64,000 bases of DNA from Streptomyces sp. CG1 (GTDB taxonomy: Bacteria; Actinomycetota; Actinomycetes; Streptomycetales; Streptomycetaceae), in NCBI RefSeq assembly GCF_041080625.1, contig NZ_CP163518.1:2418001-2482000 (forward strand), written 5' to 3'. Positions 21,548 to 31,553 of the stretch are shown here, piece after piece. The position numbers and the translations under genes were made by a program. Under the pieces are notes generated by a model that saw only the letters and a list, made by a program, of their open reading frames with translations, was not told where the DNA came from and ran no database searches. Within the stretch, counting starts at the first letter, position 1. The number at the start of each line of letters is the position of its first letter.

Positions 21548-22756
21548 GTCCCGTGCCAGCCCGAAGCGTGCCCGCAGGCCCGTCGTGCGCTCGTCCGTCG
21601 CGACCGCCGCCGCGCCGGCCGTGACCGTCTCGTAGACGGACAGGATGTCCGCGCCGACCGTCGACCAGTCGAACCGCCGCACATGGGCGCTGCCGCGTTC
21701 GCGCAGCTCGGCGCGGCGCACCGGGTCCGCCAGCAGCCGTACGGCCGCCTCGGCGAGGGCGTCGGCGTCCTCGTTGGCGAAGACCTCGCCGGCCTCGCCC
21801 TGGTCGAGGACCTGGACGAAGGCGTCCAGGTCGGAGGCGAGCACGGGGGCGCCCGCCGACATGGCCTCGACCAGGATGATGCCGAAGCTCTCGCCGCCGG
21901 TGTTGGGCGCGACGTACAGGTCGACGCTGCGCAGCAGGCGCGCCTTGTCCTCGTCACTGATCATGCCGAGGAATTCCACGCGCGAGCGCAGTTCCTTCGG
22001 CAGGTCCTCGACGGCGGCCTCCTCGTTGCCGCGGCCGGCGACCAGCAGGCGGGTCTGCGGGCGGGCGGCCAGGATCTTCGGCAGGGCGTTCATCAGGACC
22101 GGCAGGCCCTTGCGGGGTTCGTCGATCCGGCCTATGAAGCCGATCGTGCCACCCGCCCGTCTCCCGTCGCCACCCTCGACGGAGCTCCGCGCCTCTTGCG
22201 ACTGCCACTCCGACTTCGGCTCGGCCTTGGCGAAGAAGTCCACGTCGACGCCGTTGGGGATGACCACCGCGTCCCCGCCGAGGTGCTCGACCAGCGTCCG
22301 GCGGGCGTACTCGCTGACCGCGATCCGCGCGCTGATCTTCTCCAGGGCGGCCTGGAGGATGGAGTACGCGGCGATCATGGCGCGCGAACGCGGGTTGGAG
22401 GTGTGGAAGGTGGCCACGATCGGGCCGGAGGCCGCCCAGCAGGTCAGCAGGCCCAGCGAGGGCGAGGTCGGCTCGTGGATGTGGACCACGTCGAAGGCGC
22501 CCTCGTGCAGCCAGCGGCGCACCCGCGCGGCCGACAGGAAGCCGAAGTTCAGCCGGGCCACCGAGCCGTTGTACGGCACCGGGACCGCGCGGCCGGCCGA
22601 GACGACGTACGGCGGCAGCGGGGTGTCGTCGTCGGCCGGGGCGAGCACGGAGACCTCATGGCCGAGGCGGAGGAAGTACTCGGCGAGGTCGCGGATGTGG
22701 AACTGGACGCCGCCGGGCACGTCCCAGGAGTACGGGCAGACGATCCCGATTCTCAC
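21545..22756 (-). CDS. pimA: GDP-mannose:phosphatidylinositol alpha-mannosyltransferase
   Basis: GT-B (GT4) glycosyltransferase, 403 residues, predicted to add the first mannose to phosphatidylinositol on the cytoplasmic face. The N-terminus RIGIVCPYSWDVPGGVQFHI matches the PimA nucleotide-sugar family. Further signs are VVHIHEPTSPSLG and GFIGRIDEPRKGLP. The donor-site Glu lies in NTGGESFGIILVEAMSAGAPVLASD. A short insert (about QEARSSVEGGDGRRAGG) stands before GFIGR. The GTG start at 22756 overlaps the acyltransferase stop by 4 bp. Confidence 0.94.
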   Translation of the reverse strand: MRIGIVCPYSWDVPGGVQFHIRDLAEYFLRLGHEVSVLAPADDDTPLPPYVVSAGRAVPVPYNGSVARLNFGFLSAARVRRWLHEGAFDVVHIHEPTSPSLGLLTCWAASGPIVATFHTSNPRSRAMIAAYSILQAALEKISARIAVSEYARRTLVEHLGGDAVVIPNGVDVDFFAKAEPKSEWQSQEARSSVEGGDGRRAGGTIGFIGRIDEPRKGLPVLMNALPKILAARPQTRLLVAGRGNEEAAVEDLPKELRSRVEFLGMISDEDKARLLRSVDLYVAPNTGGESFGIILVEAMSAGAPVLASDLDAFVQVLDQGEAGEVFANEDADALAEAAVRLLADPVRRAELRERGSAHVRRFDWSTVGADILSVYETVTAGAAAVATDERTTGLRARFGLARD

Positions 22757-23661
22757 GAGGGTCCCTTCGCGGGGTCGAGGTCGGCGAGCCACAGCCGCTG
22801 GAGCATGTGCCAGTCCTCCGGATGGTCGGCGATCCCGGTGGCGAAGGCGTCGGCCAGCGCCTGTGCCATGACAGACGTCTTCTCGGCCCGCGTACCTGAC
22901 TCCGGTACCTCGATCGGGGGGTGCACCTGGCCCTGCATGACGGGCGAGTCGTCGTACCAGAGCGTGACCGGCAGCAGCAGTGCACCGGTCTGCTGGGCGA
23001 GCAGGGCCGGGCCCGCGGGGATCCGGGTCTTCTCGCCGAAGAAGTCGACCTCGACGCCGGAGGCGGACAGGTCCCGGTCGGCGACCAGGCAGACGAGCCC
23101 TCCGTCGCGCAGCCGCCGGGCCAGGGTGCCGAACGCGGAGCCGCCGCTGTGCGGCAGGACCTCCATGCCGAGGCCTTCGCGGTAGGCGACGAAGCGGTCG
23201 TACAGCGTCTCGGGCTTCAGACGCTCGGCGACGGTCGTGAAGGGTGTCTCCAGCTTGGTGGTGACCCAGGCGCCGGCCAGGTCGTAGTTGGCCATGTGCG
23301 GCAGGGCGAGGATCATGCCCTGGCCGGAGGCGAGGCCGTCGGTGAGGTAGTGGATGTCCTTCGGGTCGAAGCCGGTCTTCACACGCTCGCGGCTCCAGGC
23401 CGGGAGCCGGAAGGACTCCATCCAGTAGCGCAGGTACGAGCGCATGCCCGCGCGAGACAGCTCGGCGAGGCGCTCGGGCGTCGCGTCCGGCACCACGCGC
23501 GCGTAGTTCGACTCCAGGCGCTGCACGCCCTTGCCGCGCTGTTTCCAGACGGCGTCGGCGATGGTGCGGCCGAGGCGGACCGCGACGGGTTCGGGGAGCT
23601 TCTTGACGGTGCTCCAGCCGACGCCGTAGAGCGCGTCGGTGAGCCGTTCGCCGGCGCTCAC
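22753..23661 (-). CDS. Phosphatidylinositol mannoside acyltransferase (HtrB/LpxL-like fold)
   Basis: Membrane-associated acyltransferase, 302 residues, of the LpxL/PatA class. Family stretches include LESNYARVVPD near the N-terminus, the active-site-like LALPHMANYDLAG, CLVADRDLSASGVEVDFFGE and AGPALLAQQTGALLLPV. Between pgsA and pimA, and coupled to both by 4-bp overlaps, it most likely acylates a PIM mannose. That role is inferred from context and from the mycobacterial pathway. Confidence 0.92.
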   Translation of the reverse strand: MSAGERLTDALYGVGWSTVKKLPEPVAVRLGRTIADAVWKQRGKGVQRLESNYARVVPDATPERLAELSRAGMRSYLRYWMESFRLPAWSRERVKTGFDPKDIHYLTDGLASGQGMILALPHMANYDLAGAWVTTKLETPFTTVAERLKPETLYDRFVAYREGLGMEVLPHSGGSAFGTLARRLRDGGLVCLVADRDLSASGVEVDFFGEKTRIPAGPALLAQQTGALLLPVTLWYDDSPVMQGQVHPPIEVPESGTRAEKTSVMAQALADAFATGIADHPEDWHMLQRLWLADLDPAKGPS

Positions 23662-24317
23662 TTCGCGGCCTCGGCCTTCTGCTGGGCCGCCTCCGCCTCG
23701 GCGGACTCGCGGCGGACCGTGACGACGCGCTGGATCAGCGTGACGAGACTGCCCGCGGCGACGATCCACAGGGCGACCGGCAACAGCCACTGGATGCCCG
23801 GCACACCGAACGTGTGCAGGCCCGCGAGACCGGCCGCGACCAGCGAGATCACCAGCCGCTCGGCGCGTTCGACGAGGCCGTTCACGGCGACCGGCAGCCC
23901 GATCGACTCGCCGCGCGCCTTGGTGTACGACACCACCTGACCGCTGGCCAGACAGAAGATGGAGACGGCGCACAGGACGTTGTTGTTGCCGTTTCCCGCG
24001 TACCAGAGCGCGAAGCCGCCGAAGATCGCGCCGTCGGCGACCCGGTCGAGGGTGGAGTCCAGGAAGGCGCCCCAGCGGCTGGAGCGGCCCAGCTGGCGGG
24101 CCATGTTGCCGTCGACCAGGTCGGAGAAGACGAACAGGGTGATCACGACCGTGCCCCAGAAGAACTCGCCCCGGGGGTAGAAGACCAGCGCGCCCGCGAC
24201 CACACCGGCCGTGCCGATGAGCGTGACCGTGTCGGGGCTCACCCCCCGCCGGATGAGAAAAGCGGCGAACGGTGTGAGGACACGCGTGAAGAATGCACGC
24301 GCGTACTTGTTCAGCAT
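23658..24317 (-). CDS. pgsA: Phosphatidylinositol phosphate synthase (CDP-alcohol phosphatidyltransferase)
   Basis: Membrane enzyme of 219 residues joining CDP-diacylglycerol with inositol phosphate, the first step toward PI and PIMs. The complete CDP-OH-P signature is visible: DLVDGNMAR, then after eight residues G-A-F-L-D-S-T-L-D. Several hydrophobic segments surround it. The start ATG at 24317 gives MLNKYARAFFTRVL, typical of the family. It is the first gene of the pgsA-acyltransferase-pimA operon. Confidence 0.93.
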   Translation of the reverse strand: MLNKYARAFFTRVLTPFAAFLIRRGVSPDTVTLIGTAGVVAGALVFYPRGEFFWGTVVITLFVFSDLVDGNMARQLGRSSRWGAFLDSTLDRVADGAIFGGFALWYAGNGNNNVLCAVSIFCLASGQVVSYTKARGESIGLPVAVNGLVERAERLVISLVAAGLAGLHTFGVPGIQWLLPVALWIVAAGSLVTLIQRVVTVRRESAEAEAAQQKAEAAK

Positions 24318-24612
24318 GGCCTTCCCGAAGGTCGTGTCGCCGCAGCCCCTGGTGGTTTCCGGCTGGCCCATCGTAGCCACGCGCGCGTGTGCGTGACGGG
24401 CGGGCACCCGCAGCCCGTGGCGCGAACCGGCGTGCGCCACCGTGCGCGGGGCTCGCGAGGCGCGCCCCGCGTCCTTGGCTGTCGTTCGTATGGACGCAGC
24501 ATGACGGGAGTGGAAAGCTCGAATAACCGCGGGCGTCGCCGGAGCCGCCACACCACGCGGGTCCCGCGTGTCCGCGCCCACAGTGACCTCACCGTGCACG
24601 GGAGGCAGGATC

Positions 24613-26814
24613 ATGGGCGACAAGGCACAGACACACCACCCCGGGGCCGCCGGCAGGGCTCTCGAGGCCGACCAGCCCGCGTCCGTACGGAACGTGGTGC
24701 TGGTCGGCCACTCCGGTTCGGGCAAGACGACCCTGGTGGAGGCCCTCGCGCTGAGTGCGGGGGCGGTGAACCGGGCGGGCCGCGTGGAGGACGGCGGTAC
24801 CGTCTCGGACTACGACGAGATCGAGCACCGGCAGCAGCGCTCCGTACAGCTGTCCCTGGTGCCGGTCGAATGGGACGGCATCAAGATCAACCTCCTCGAC
24901 ACCCCCGGGTACGCCGACTTCGTCGGGGAACTGAGGGCCGGTCTGCGCGCCGCGGACGCGGCCCTCTTCGTGGTCTCGGCCTCGGACGGCGTGGACGGCT
25001 CGACCCGGATGGTCTGGGAGGAGTGCGCGGCCGTCGGCATGCCGCGCGCGATCGTGATCACGCATCTGGAGGCCGCGCGGGCGGACTTCGAGGAGATGAC
25101 CCGGGTCTGCGCGGAGGCCTTCGGCGGTGACGACCCCGACGCCGTGCTGCCGCTGTATCTGCCGCTGCGCGGACCCGAGGGCCCCGACGGGCACGCGCCC
25201 GTGACCGGTCTGGTCGGGCTGCTGTCGCAGAAGCTGTTCGACTACTCGACCGGGGAGCGCAAGGAGTCCGAGCCCGGCGCGGACCAGCTGCCGGGCATGG
25301 AGGAGGCCCGCAACCGGCTCATCGAGGGGATCATCGCAGAGAGCGAGGACGAGACCCTCATGGACCGCTATCTCGGCGGCGAGATGGTCGACATCAAGAC
25401 GCTGATCGAGGATCTGGAACGGGCGGTCGCCCGTGGCTCCTTCTTCCCTGTCCTGGCCGCCGCCCCCGCGGCCGAGGGCGCCAAACAGGGGCTCGGCACG
25501 GTCGAGCTGCTGGAGCTGGTCACGGGCGGGTTCCCAACCCCGTTCGAGCACCCGCTGCCGGACGTCACCACCATCGACGGCAAGCCGCGGCAGCTGAAGC
25601 CGTGCGACACCGGCGGCCCGCTGGTCGCCGAGGTCGTCAAGACCTCCTCCGACCCGTACGTCGGCCGCGTCTCGCTGGTCCGGGTCTTCTCCGGCACCGT
25701 GCGCCCCGACCAGACGGTGCACGTCTCCGGGCACGGGCTGGCCGACCGCGGGCACGAGGACCACGACGTCGACGAGAAGGTCGGCGCCCTGTCCATGCCC
25801 TTCGGCAAGCAGCAGCGCCCGGTGACGCACGCCGTCGCCGGCGATCTGGTGTGCGTGGCCAAGCTCGGCCGCGCCGAGACCGGGGACACGCTGTCCGCCA
25901 AGGACGACCCGCTGCTGATGGAGCCCTGGCGGATGCCCGACCCGCTGCTGCCGCTCGCGATCCACGCGCACAGCAAGGCCGACGAGGACAAACTCTCGCA
26001 GGGCCTGTCCCGGCTGGTGGCCGAGGACCCGACGATGCGGCTGGAGCAGAACCAGGACACCCACCAGGTGGTCCTGTGGTGTCTGGGCGAGGCCCACGCG
26101 GACGTAGCCCTGGAACGGCTGCGCAGCCGCTACGGCGTCCAGGTCGACGTCGTCCCGCACAAGGTCTCCCTCCGGGAGACGTTCGCCAACAGGGCCACCG
26201 GGCGCGGGCGGCATGTGAAGCAGTCCGGCGGGCACGGCCAGTACGCCATCTGCGAGATCGAGGTGGAGCCGCTGCCGGGCGGCTCGGGCATCGAGTTCGT
26301 GGACAAGGTGGTCGGCGGCGCCGTACCGCGGCAGTTCATCCCGTCCGTGGAGAAGGGCGTACGGGCCCAGGCCGCCAAGGGGGTCGCCGCGGGCTATCCG
26401 CTGGTGGACGTGCGGATCACGCTGCTGGACGGCAAGGCGCACTCGGTGGACTCCTCCGACGCCGCCTTCCAGACGGCGGGCGCGCTCGCGCTGCGCGAGG
26501 CCGCGGCGGACGCCAGGATCCATCTGCTGGAGCCGGTGGCCGAGGTGTCCGTACTGGTCGGCGACGACTATGTGGGCCCGGTGATGAGTGACCTGTCCGG
26601 AAGGCGCGGCCGGGTGCTCGGCACCGAGCAGGTGGGCTCGGGACGGACCCTGATCCGGGCCGAGGTGCCCGAGTTCGAGATCGGCCGGTACGCCGTCGAC
26701 CTGCGCTCGCTGTCGCACGGCACGGCCCGCTTCGACCGCCTCTACGCCCGGCACGAGCCGATGCCGCCGCAGATCGCCGAGCGGATCCGCGAACAGGCGG
26801 GCGAGAACGGATAG
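24613..26814 (+). CDS. Elongation factor G-like GTPase
   Basis: Translational GTPase homologue of 733 residues. P-loop GHSGSGKTTL, switch II LLDTPGYADF, EF-G domain II, and the C-terminal domains (RATGRGRHVKQSGGHGQYA; YAVDLRSLSHGTARF) are all present. The usual G4 NKxD appears replaced (VITHLEAARADF), a mark of the EF-G2/FusA2-like group that is not the essential translocase. The start ATG at 24613 has GGAGG 8 nt upstream. Its role is unknown; the true fusA is expected elsewhere. Confidence 0.92.
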   Translation: MGDKAQTHHPGAAGRALEADQPASVRNVVLVGHSGSGKTTLVEALALSAGAVNRAGRVEDGGTVSDYDEIEHRQQRSVQLSLVPVEWDGIKINLLDTPGYADFVGELRAGLRAADAALFVVSASDGVDGSTRMVWEECAAVGMPRAIVITHLEAARADFEEMTRVCAEAFGGDDPDAVLPLYLPLRGPEGPDGHAPVTGLVGLLSQKLFDYSTGERKESEPGADQLPGMEEARNRLIEGIIAESEDETLMDRYLGGEMVDIKTLIEDLERAVARGSFFPVLAAAPAAEGAKQGLGTVELLELVTGGFPTPFEHPLPDVTTIDGKPRQLKPCDTGGPLVAEVVKTSSDPYVGRVSLVRVFSGTVRPDQTVHVSGHGLADRGHEDHDVDEKVGALSMPFGKQQRPVTHAVAGDLVCVAKLGRAETGDTLSAKDDPLLMEPWRMPDPLLPLAIHAHSKADEDKLSQGLSRLVAEDPTMRLEQNQDTHQVVLWCLGEAHADVALERLRSRYGVQVDVVPHKVSLRETFANRATGRGRHVKQSGGHGQYAICEIEVEPLPGGSGIEFVDKVVGGAVPRQFIPSVEKGVRAQAAKGVAAGYPLVDVRITLLDGKAHSVDSSDAAFQTAGALALREAAADARIHLLEPVAEVSVLVGDDYVGPVMSDLSGRRGRVLGTEQVGSGRTLIRAEVPEFEIGRYAVDLRSLSHGTARFDRLYARHEPMPPQIAERIREQAGENG

Positions 26815-26837
26815 TTCACCGGCCCTCGGCCGGGTGT

Positions 26838-26867
26838 GCGGGCGGGCGGCTTCGGCCGTCCGCCCGC
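26838..26867 (+). terminator. Terminator after the EF-G-like gene
   Basis: A 13-bp GC stem (GCGGGCGGGCGGC / GCCGTCCGCCCGC, one G-U) closed by a TTCG tetraloop, 23 nt after the stop. Confidence 0.85.
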
Positions 26868-27023
26868 GGGTTGTCGGTGACGGCGGATACGCTGATCACC
26901 TGATCGCGTGGTGCCGCAGTCGTCCGGTGCTGACGGGTAGTCGACGCGACGGCCTGTTCAACAGGTGTGCGGAGCATGGAAGTCGGGAAGGCCGCAGAGG
27001 ACGCCGGCGGCCGAGGGGGCGGA

Positions 27024-28670
27024 ATGTCGTTGGGAACGGAGTGGGACGGGCCCCAGGTGCCCGTCTCGGGCGGCGCAGGTCAGGCGGCGACCTCCGCGCT
27101 GGCCTCCGCGGCGTACCGGGACAGCTCGATCGAGGAGATCAAGAAGGCCGACAACGAATGGCATCAGTCGACGGTCAAGGCCGGCCGGATAGCGCTGTTG
27201 CGGCCCAATCTGGGTGAGGCGTTCTCGCGGGCCGTGGTCGCCCGGATGCTCGCTCCCGGCCGCAAGCCGCTCATCCAGTCCTTCGGTTCGGAGCCCCAGG
27301 TCGTCGTCGAGCACTGTCTCGCGGCCAACAACATCCGCCGGGAGCGCGACAACCGTCTGACGGCCGTGACGGTCCTGTGCGGGGTGCTCTTCCTGCCGGG
27401 GCTGATCGCCTGGCTGCTCGTCTTCCAGCTGCGCACGTTCATCGGCAGGCGCGAGGACAAGCGGGCCGGGGCGCTCGCCACCGCCCTGCTCCTCGCCGTG
27501 GGCGTGGTCGCGGCGCTGTTCCTGATCAAGATGCCGTTCAACGGCTTCTGGGCGTGGTACGCCCGGGCGGCCGTCGTCCTGCCGGTGCTCGGCTGGTTCT
27601 GGGCGAAGCAGATCTGCGAGCGCACGGCCAAGGATCTGCGGGCCCGCTGGGACGGCCTGCTCTCGGGCACCAGTGTCGGCGCCAAGATCCCCGAGGCCGT
27701 GCCACAGGGTCCCGGCCAGACCGCGGCCGACGAGCTGCGCCAGTCGCTGGCGCGGCTGAGCGCCGAGCAGCAGTCGAACTCGGTCTTCTACGCCGGTCCC
27801 AAGGGCATACTCGGCATGGGCACCCGCTGGGGCGCCTGGCAGCTCGCCGAGGACCTGGTGCCCGCCGACGGGACCCGGGAGATCCACCCCTTCCGCAGCT
27901 GGGACGTCGTCCGCGCGATCCATGACCAGCTCGCCCTGCTGGAGCGCGGCCCGCTGAACACCGGCGGCTTCCCCAAGCCGTCCATCAAGCACTGGATCGT
28001 CACGCCGATCGGCGAGGGAGCGGGCGCGGTGTCCCGGCCCGAGGGCACCGATGTCGAGGCCTTCCAGGTCAAGCCGCACGCGATACAGGACATCTGCAAC
28101 AAGCAGCAGTTCGGCAGCGGCGACCGGCACTATCTGGGCGTGCAGTGGACGCTGTGGGACGGGCAGCTGATCCTCACCATGCTGATCACGGTGACGGTGC
28201 TGCACGAAACGCTGCGGATCGAGGTGACGGGGCATGCGCTGGGACCGGTGAACTCCCTGTTCACCTCCAAGCCGGAGGCACCGACCAAGGAGGTCTCCAA
28301 GTCCCTCAAGCCCTGGGAGACCCGCACGATCAAGCTGCCGCTCGTCGACGCCGACGAGGTGGTGCGTCTTGCCACGCGCGCCCCGCTGACCTGGTATCCG
28401 CCGTTGCTCAACTGGCTCGGCGGCTCCCTCGCCCTGCCCGAGCCGTTCGGTCTGCGCCACGCCTGGGCGGACCAGCCGTGGCGGCACCGCTTCATGGCCG
28501 ACGACGCGCTGCGCGCGGCCACGCCGGTGCTGCGTGTGGTCCACTCGGCGGCGATCAGGGTGCTGGCGGAGAACGGCGTGGACACGAACAAGTTCGGTAC
28601 GCGTTCGGGCATCCTCAGCGGGCTGGTCCAGGACCCGACACCGAGGAAGGCCGACCTCTACGACGCGTAG
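27024..28670 (+). CDS. Conserved membrane protein of unknown function
   Basis: 548-residue protein that I do not recognise. The N-terminal 110 residues are soluble and rich in charge. Hydrophobic segments follow near residues 114-135 (TVLCGVLFLPGLIAWLLVF) and 150-200 (LATALLLAVGVVAALFLI, then VVLPVLGWFWA). A 300-residue domain comes next with one more hydrophobic stretch (LILTMLITVTVLHETL). No catalytic motif is evident. The ATG at 27024 is preceded by GAGGGGG; an in-frame ATG at 26976 is possible. It is monocistronic between two hairpins and convergent with the HIT gene. Confidence 0.85.
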   Translation: MSLGTEWDGPQVPVSGGAGQAATSALASAAYRDSSIEEIKKADNEWHQSTVKAGRIALLRPNLGEAFSRAVVARMLAPGRKPLIQSFGSEPQVVVEHCLAANNIRRERDNRLTAVTVLCGVLFLPGLIAWLLVFQLRTFIGRREDKRAGALATALLLAVGVVAALFLIKMPFNGFWAWYARAAVVLPVLGWFWAKQICERTAKDLRARWDGLLSGTSVGAKIPEAVPQGPGQTAADELRQSLARLSAEQQSNSVFYAGPKGILGMGTRWGAWQLAEDLVPADGTREIHPFRSWDVVRAIHDQLALLERGPLNTGGFPKPSIKHWIVTPIGEGAGAVSRPEGTDVEAFQVKPHAIQDICNKQQFGSGDRHYLGVQWTLWDGQLILTMLITVTVLHETLRIEVTGHALGPVNSLFTSKPEAPTKEVSKSLKPWETRTIKLPLVDADEVVRLATRAPLTWYPPLLNWLGGSLALPEPFGLRHAWADQPWRHRFMADDALRAATPVLRVVHSAAIRVLAENGVDTNKFGTRSGILSGLVQDPTPRKADLYDA

Positions 28671-28696
28671 AGGCTGCCCCTGGCAGAGGCCGGCCA

Positions 28697-28716
28697 CCGG
28701 GGGCCACCGCCCCCGG
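28697..28716. terminator. Bidirectional terminator between the unknown membrane gene and HIT gene
   Basis: A perfect 8-bp stem CCGGGGGC / GCCCCCGG with a CACC loop between convergent stops. Confidence 0.75.
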
Positions 28717-28725
28717 ACAGGCCTT

Positions 28726-29271
28726 CTATGCCGGCCAGGCCTCCGCCAGCATCTTCCTCGTGTCCGCCAGCAGCTGCGGCAGCACCCTCGTGTGGCCCAC
28801 CACCGGCATGAAGTTCGTGTCGCCGCCCCAGCGCGGGACGATGTGCTGGTGCAGGTGGGCGGCGATGCCCGCGCCGGCGACCGTGCCCTGGTTCATGCCG
28901 ATGTTGAAGCCGTGCGCGCCGGACGCGGTGCGCAGGGCCGTCATCGCCTGCTTGGTCAGCTCGGCCAGCTCGGTGGTCTCCGGCCCGGTCAGCTCGGTGT
29001 AGTCCGCGACGTGCCGGTAGGGCACAGTCATCAGATGGCCGCCGTTGTAGGGGTAGAGGTTGAGAACGGCGTACACATGGTCACCGCGCCGCACGATCAG
29101 TCCGTCCTCGTCGGACTTGGCCGGGATCGAGCAGAAGGGGCAGCCGTCGTCGGCCCCCGGACCGGTCGGCTTGTTCTCGCCCTGGATGTAGGCCATCCGG
29201 TGAGGCGTCCACAGGCGCTGGAACGCGTCCTGCGTCCCCACTCCGATCTGCTGCTCCGGCTCAGTCGTCAT
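28726..29271 (-). CDS. HIT family protein (diadenosine polyphosphate hydrolase/phosphorylase-like)
   Basis: 181-residue histidine-triad protein. The triad HLHQHIVPRW lies at about residues 136-145. The N-terminal CPFCSIPAKSDED could bind a metal as in related Ap4A-processing enzymes, and LNLYPYNGGHLMTVPYRHVADY is the typical HIT fold strand. The ATG at 29271 is chosen over upstream starts. In actinobacteria this gene lies between thrS and pgsA; here it is downstream of thrS, and a hairpin at 29364-29396 separates them. Confidence 0.93.
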   Translation of the reverse strand: MTTEPEQQIGVGTQDAFQRLWTPHRMAYIQGENKPTGPGADDGCPFCSIPAKSDEDGLIVRRGDHVYAVLNLYPYNGGHLMTVPYRHVADYTELTGPETTELAELTKQAMTALRTASGAHGFNIGMNQGTVAGAGIAAHLHQHIVPRWGGDTNFMPVVGHTRVLPQLLADTRKMLAEAWPA

Positions 29272-29363
29272 GCTACGCAGCATATGGCTTCGCCGGTTCC
29301 CGGCGTGTCGCCGGGGCGGGCGGAGGTCGGTCACCGGCCAGGCTTGGCCGGCGGACGACGAGG

Positions 29364-29396
29364 GAGGGCCCCGGAGAAGTGATCTCCAGGGCCCTC
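29364..29396 (-). terminator. Hairpin downstream of thrS
   Basis: GAGGGCCC ... GGGCCCTC arms enclosing an inner GGAGA-AGTGA-TCTCC helix, 23 nt beyond the thrS stop on the minus strand. It is a plausible terminator, partly separating thrS from the HIT gene. Confidence 0.75.
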
Positions 29397-29418
29397 GTGC
29401 TCAGGCGGTCCAAGCGAT

Positions 29419-31395
29419 TCAGACCTGGACCCGCTCCTCCACGACCTGCGCGATCTTCGCGATGGCCTCGTCGAACGGGATGCCGTTCTCCTGGGAGCCG
29501 TCGCGGTAGCGGAAGGACACCGAGTTGTGGGACATGTCCTCGTCGCCCGCGATGACCATGAAGGGCACCTTCTGCTTCTGGGCGTTGCGGATCTTCTTCT
29601 GCATGCGGTCCGAGGACGAGTCCACCTCGACGCGCAGGCCCTTCTTCCGGGCCGCCGCCGCGAACTTCTCCAGGTACTCGACGTGGGCGTCGCCGATCGG
29701 GATGCCGAGGGCCTGGACCGGGGCCAGCCACGCCGGGAACGCGCCCGCGTAGTGCTCCAGGAGCACCGCGAAGAAGCGCTCGATCGAGCCGAAGAGGGCG
29801 CGGTGGATCATGACCGGGCGCTGCTTGGAGCCGTCCGGGCCCGTGTACTCCAGGTTGAACCGCTCCGGCAGGTTGAAGTCGAGCTGGATGGTCGACATCT
29901 GCCAGGTCCGGCCGATCGCGTCCTTGGCCTGGACGGAGATCTTCGGGCCGTAGAAGGCGGCGCCGCCCGGGTCCGGGACGAGGGGCAGGCCCTGCTTCTC
30001 GGCGACCTGGCGCAGCGTCTCGGTCGCCTCCTCCCAGACCTCGTCGGAGCCCACGAACTTCTCCGGGTCCTTGGTGGACAGTTCCAGGTAGAAGTCGGTC
30101 AGGCCGTAGTCGCGCAGCAGGCCGAGGACGAAGGTGAGCGTCTTGTCCAGCTCCTCGGACATCTGCTCACGGGTGCAGTAGATGTGCGCGTCGTCCTGCG
30201 TGAAGCCGCGGGCGCGGGTGAGGCCGTGCACGACGCCCGACTTCTCGTACCGGTACACCGTCCCGAACTCGAAGAGGCGCAGCGGCAGTTCACGGTAGGA
30301 GCGGCCGCGCGCGTCGAAGATCAGGTTGTGCATCGGGCAGTTCATGGGCTTCAGGTAGTAGTCCACGCCCTCGTCGAGCTGCATGGGCGGGTACATGCCC
30401 TCGGCGTACCAGTCCAGGTGCCCGGAGGTCTCGAAGAGCTTCCCCTTCGTCGCGTGCGGGGTGTAGACGAACTCGTAGCCCTCCTCCTCGTGGCGGCGGC
30501 GCGAGTAGTCCTCCATGACCCGGCGGACGATGCCGCCCCTGGGGTGGAAGACGGCGAGGCCGGAGCCGATCTGCTCCGGGATGGAGAACAGGTCCAGCTC
30601 GGTGCCGAGCTTGCGGTGGTCGCGCTTCTCGGCCTCGGCGAGGAAGTCCAGGTATGCCTTCAGCTCGTCCTTGGACGGCCAGGCGGTGCCGTAGATGCGC
30701 TGGAGCATCGGGTTCTTCTCGCTGCCGCGCCAGTAGGCGGCCGCGTTGCGCATCAGCTTGAACGCCGGGATGAGGCGGGTCGAGGGCAGGTGCGGACCGC
30801 GGCAGAGGTCCTTCCAGCACAGCTCGCCGGTCTTGGCGTCCAGGTTGTCGTAGATCGTCAGCTCGCCGGCGCCGACCTCGACGTCCGCACCGTCGTCGCT
30901 GGACGCGGAGCCCTTGAGACCGATCAGCTCCAGCTTGTACGGCTCGGAGGCAAGCTCCTCACGCGCCGCTTCGTCGGTGACGACACGGCGGGCGAACTTC
31001 TGCCCGCGCTTCTGGATCTCCTGCATCTTCTTCTCGACGGCCTTGAGATCCTCGGGCGTGAACGGCTTCTCGACGTCGAAGTCGTAGTAGAAGCCGTCCT
31101 TGACGGGCGGGCCGATGCCCAGCTTGGCCTCGGGGAAGATCTCCTGCACGGCCTGGGCCATGACGTGCGCGGTGGAGTGGCGCAGGATGTTCAGGCCGTC
31201 CTCGGAGGAGATCTCCACGCCCTCGACGGTCTCGCCGTCCTGGAGCGCGTAGGTGAGGTCCTTGAGTTCGCCGCCCACGCGCGCGGCGATGATCGAGCGC
31301 TCGCCGGCGAAGAGGTCGGCGGCCGTAGTGCCCGTCGTCACCACGCGTTCTTCCCGCTCGGAATCGCGCTGGATGATCACACGGACGTCTGACAC
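29419..31395 (-). CDS. thrS: Threonyl-tRNA synthetase
   Basis: Class II synthetase charging tRNA-Thr, 658 residues. Order: an N-terminal TGS domain (1-65); the editing/second additional domain with [12 protein letters not shown]; the catalytic core from about 270 with Zn-site Cys in MNCPMHN, motif 2 [28 protein letters not shown] and motif 3 [13 protein letters not shown]; and a C-terminal anticodon domain. The GTG start at 31395 has AGGAGAG upstream. Confidence 0.98.
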   Translation of the reverse strand: MSDVRVIIQRDSEREERVVTTGTTAADLFAGERSIIAARVGGELKDLTYALQDGETVEGVEISSEDGLNILRHSTAHVMAQAVQEIFPEAKLGIGPPVKDGFYYDFDVEKPFTPEDLKAVEKKMQEIQKRGQKFARRVVTDEAAREELASEPYKLELIGLKGSASSDDGADVEVGAGELTIYDNLDAKTGELCWKDLCRGPHLPSTRLIPAFKLMRNAAAYWRGSEKNPMLQRIYGTAWPSKDELKAYLDFLAEAEKRDHRKLGTELDLFSIPEQIGSGLAVFHPRGGIVRRVMEDYSRRRHEEEGYEFVYTPHATKGKLFETSGHLDWYAEGMYPPMQLDEGVDYYLKPMNCPMHNLIFDARGRSYRELPLRLFEFGTVYRYEKSGVVHGLTRARGFTQDDAHIYCTREQMSEELDKTLTFVLGLLRDYGLTDFYLELSTKDPEKFVGSDEVWEEATETLRQVAEKQGLPLVPDPGGAAFYGPKISVQAKDAIGRTWQMSTIQLDFNLPERFNLEYTGPDGSKQRPVMIHRALFGSIERFFAVLLEHYAGAFPAWLAPVQALGIPIGDAHVEYLEKFAAAARKKGLRVEVDSSSDRMQKKIRNAQKQKVPFMVIAGDEDMSHNSVSFRYRDGSQENGIPFDEAIAKIAQVVEERVQV

Positions 31396-31553
31396 CGGTC
31401 TCTCCTGACTGCAGGTGGGGTGCGGCGCCGTACCAGGAGCGCGCGCACAGGCGATCGTACCGACCCGACGGCACCGACCGCGAAACGGTCACCGACAGTC
31501 CCCGGACCGGTACGCCCCCGGTCCCGTCCCCTCGGTCCGTGTTCCCGTCTCCC

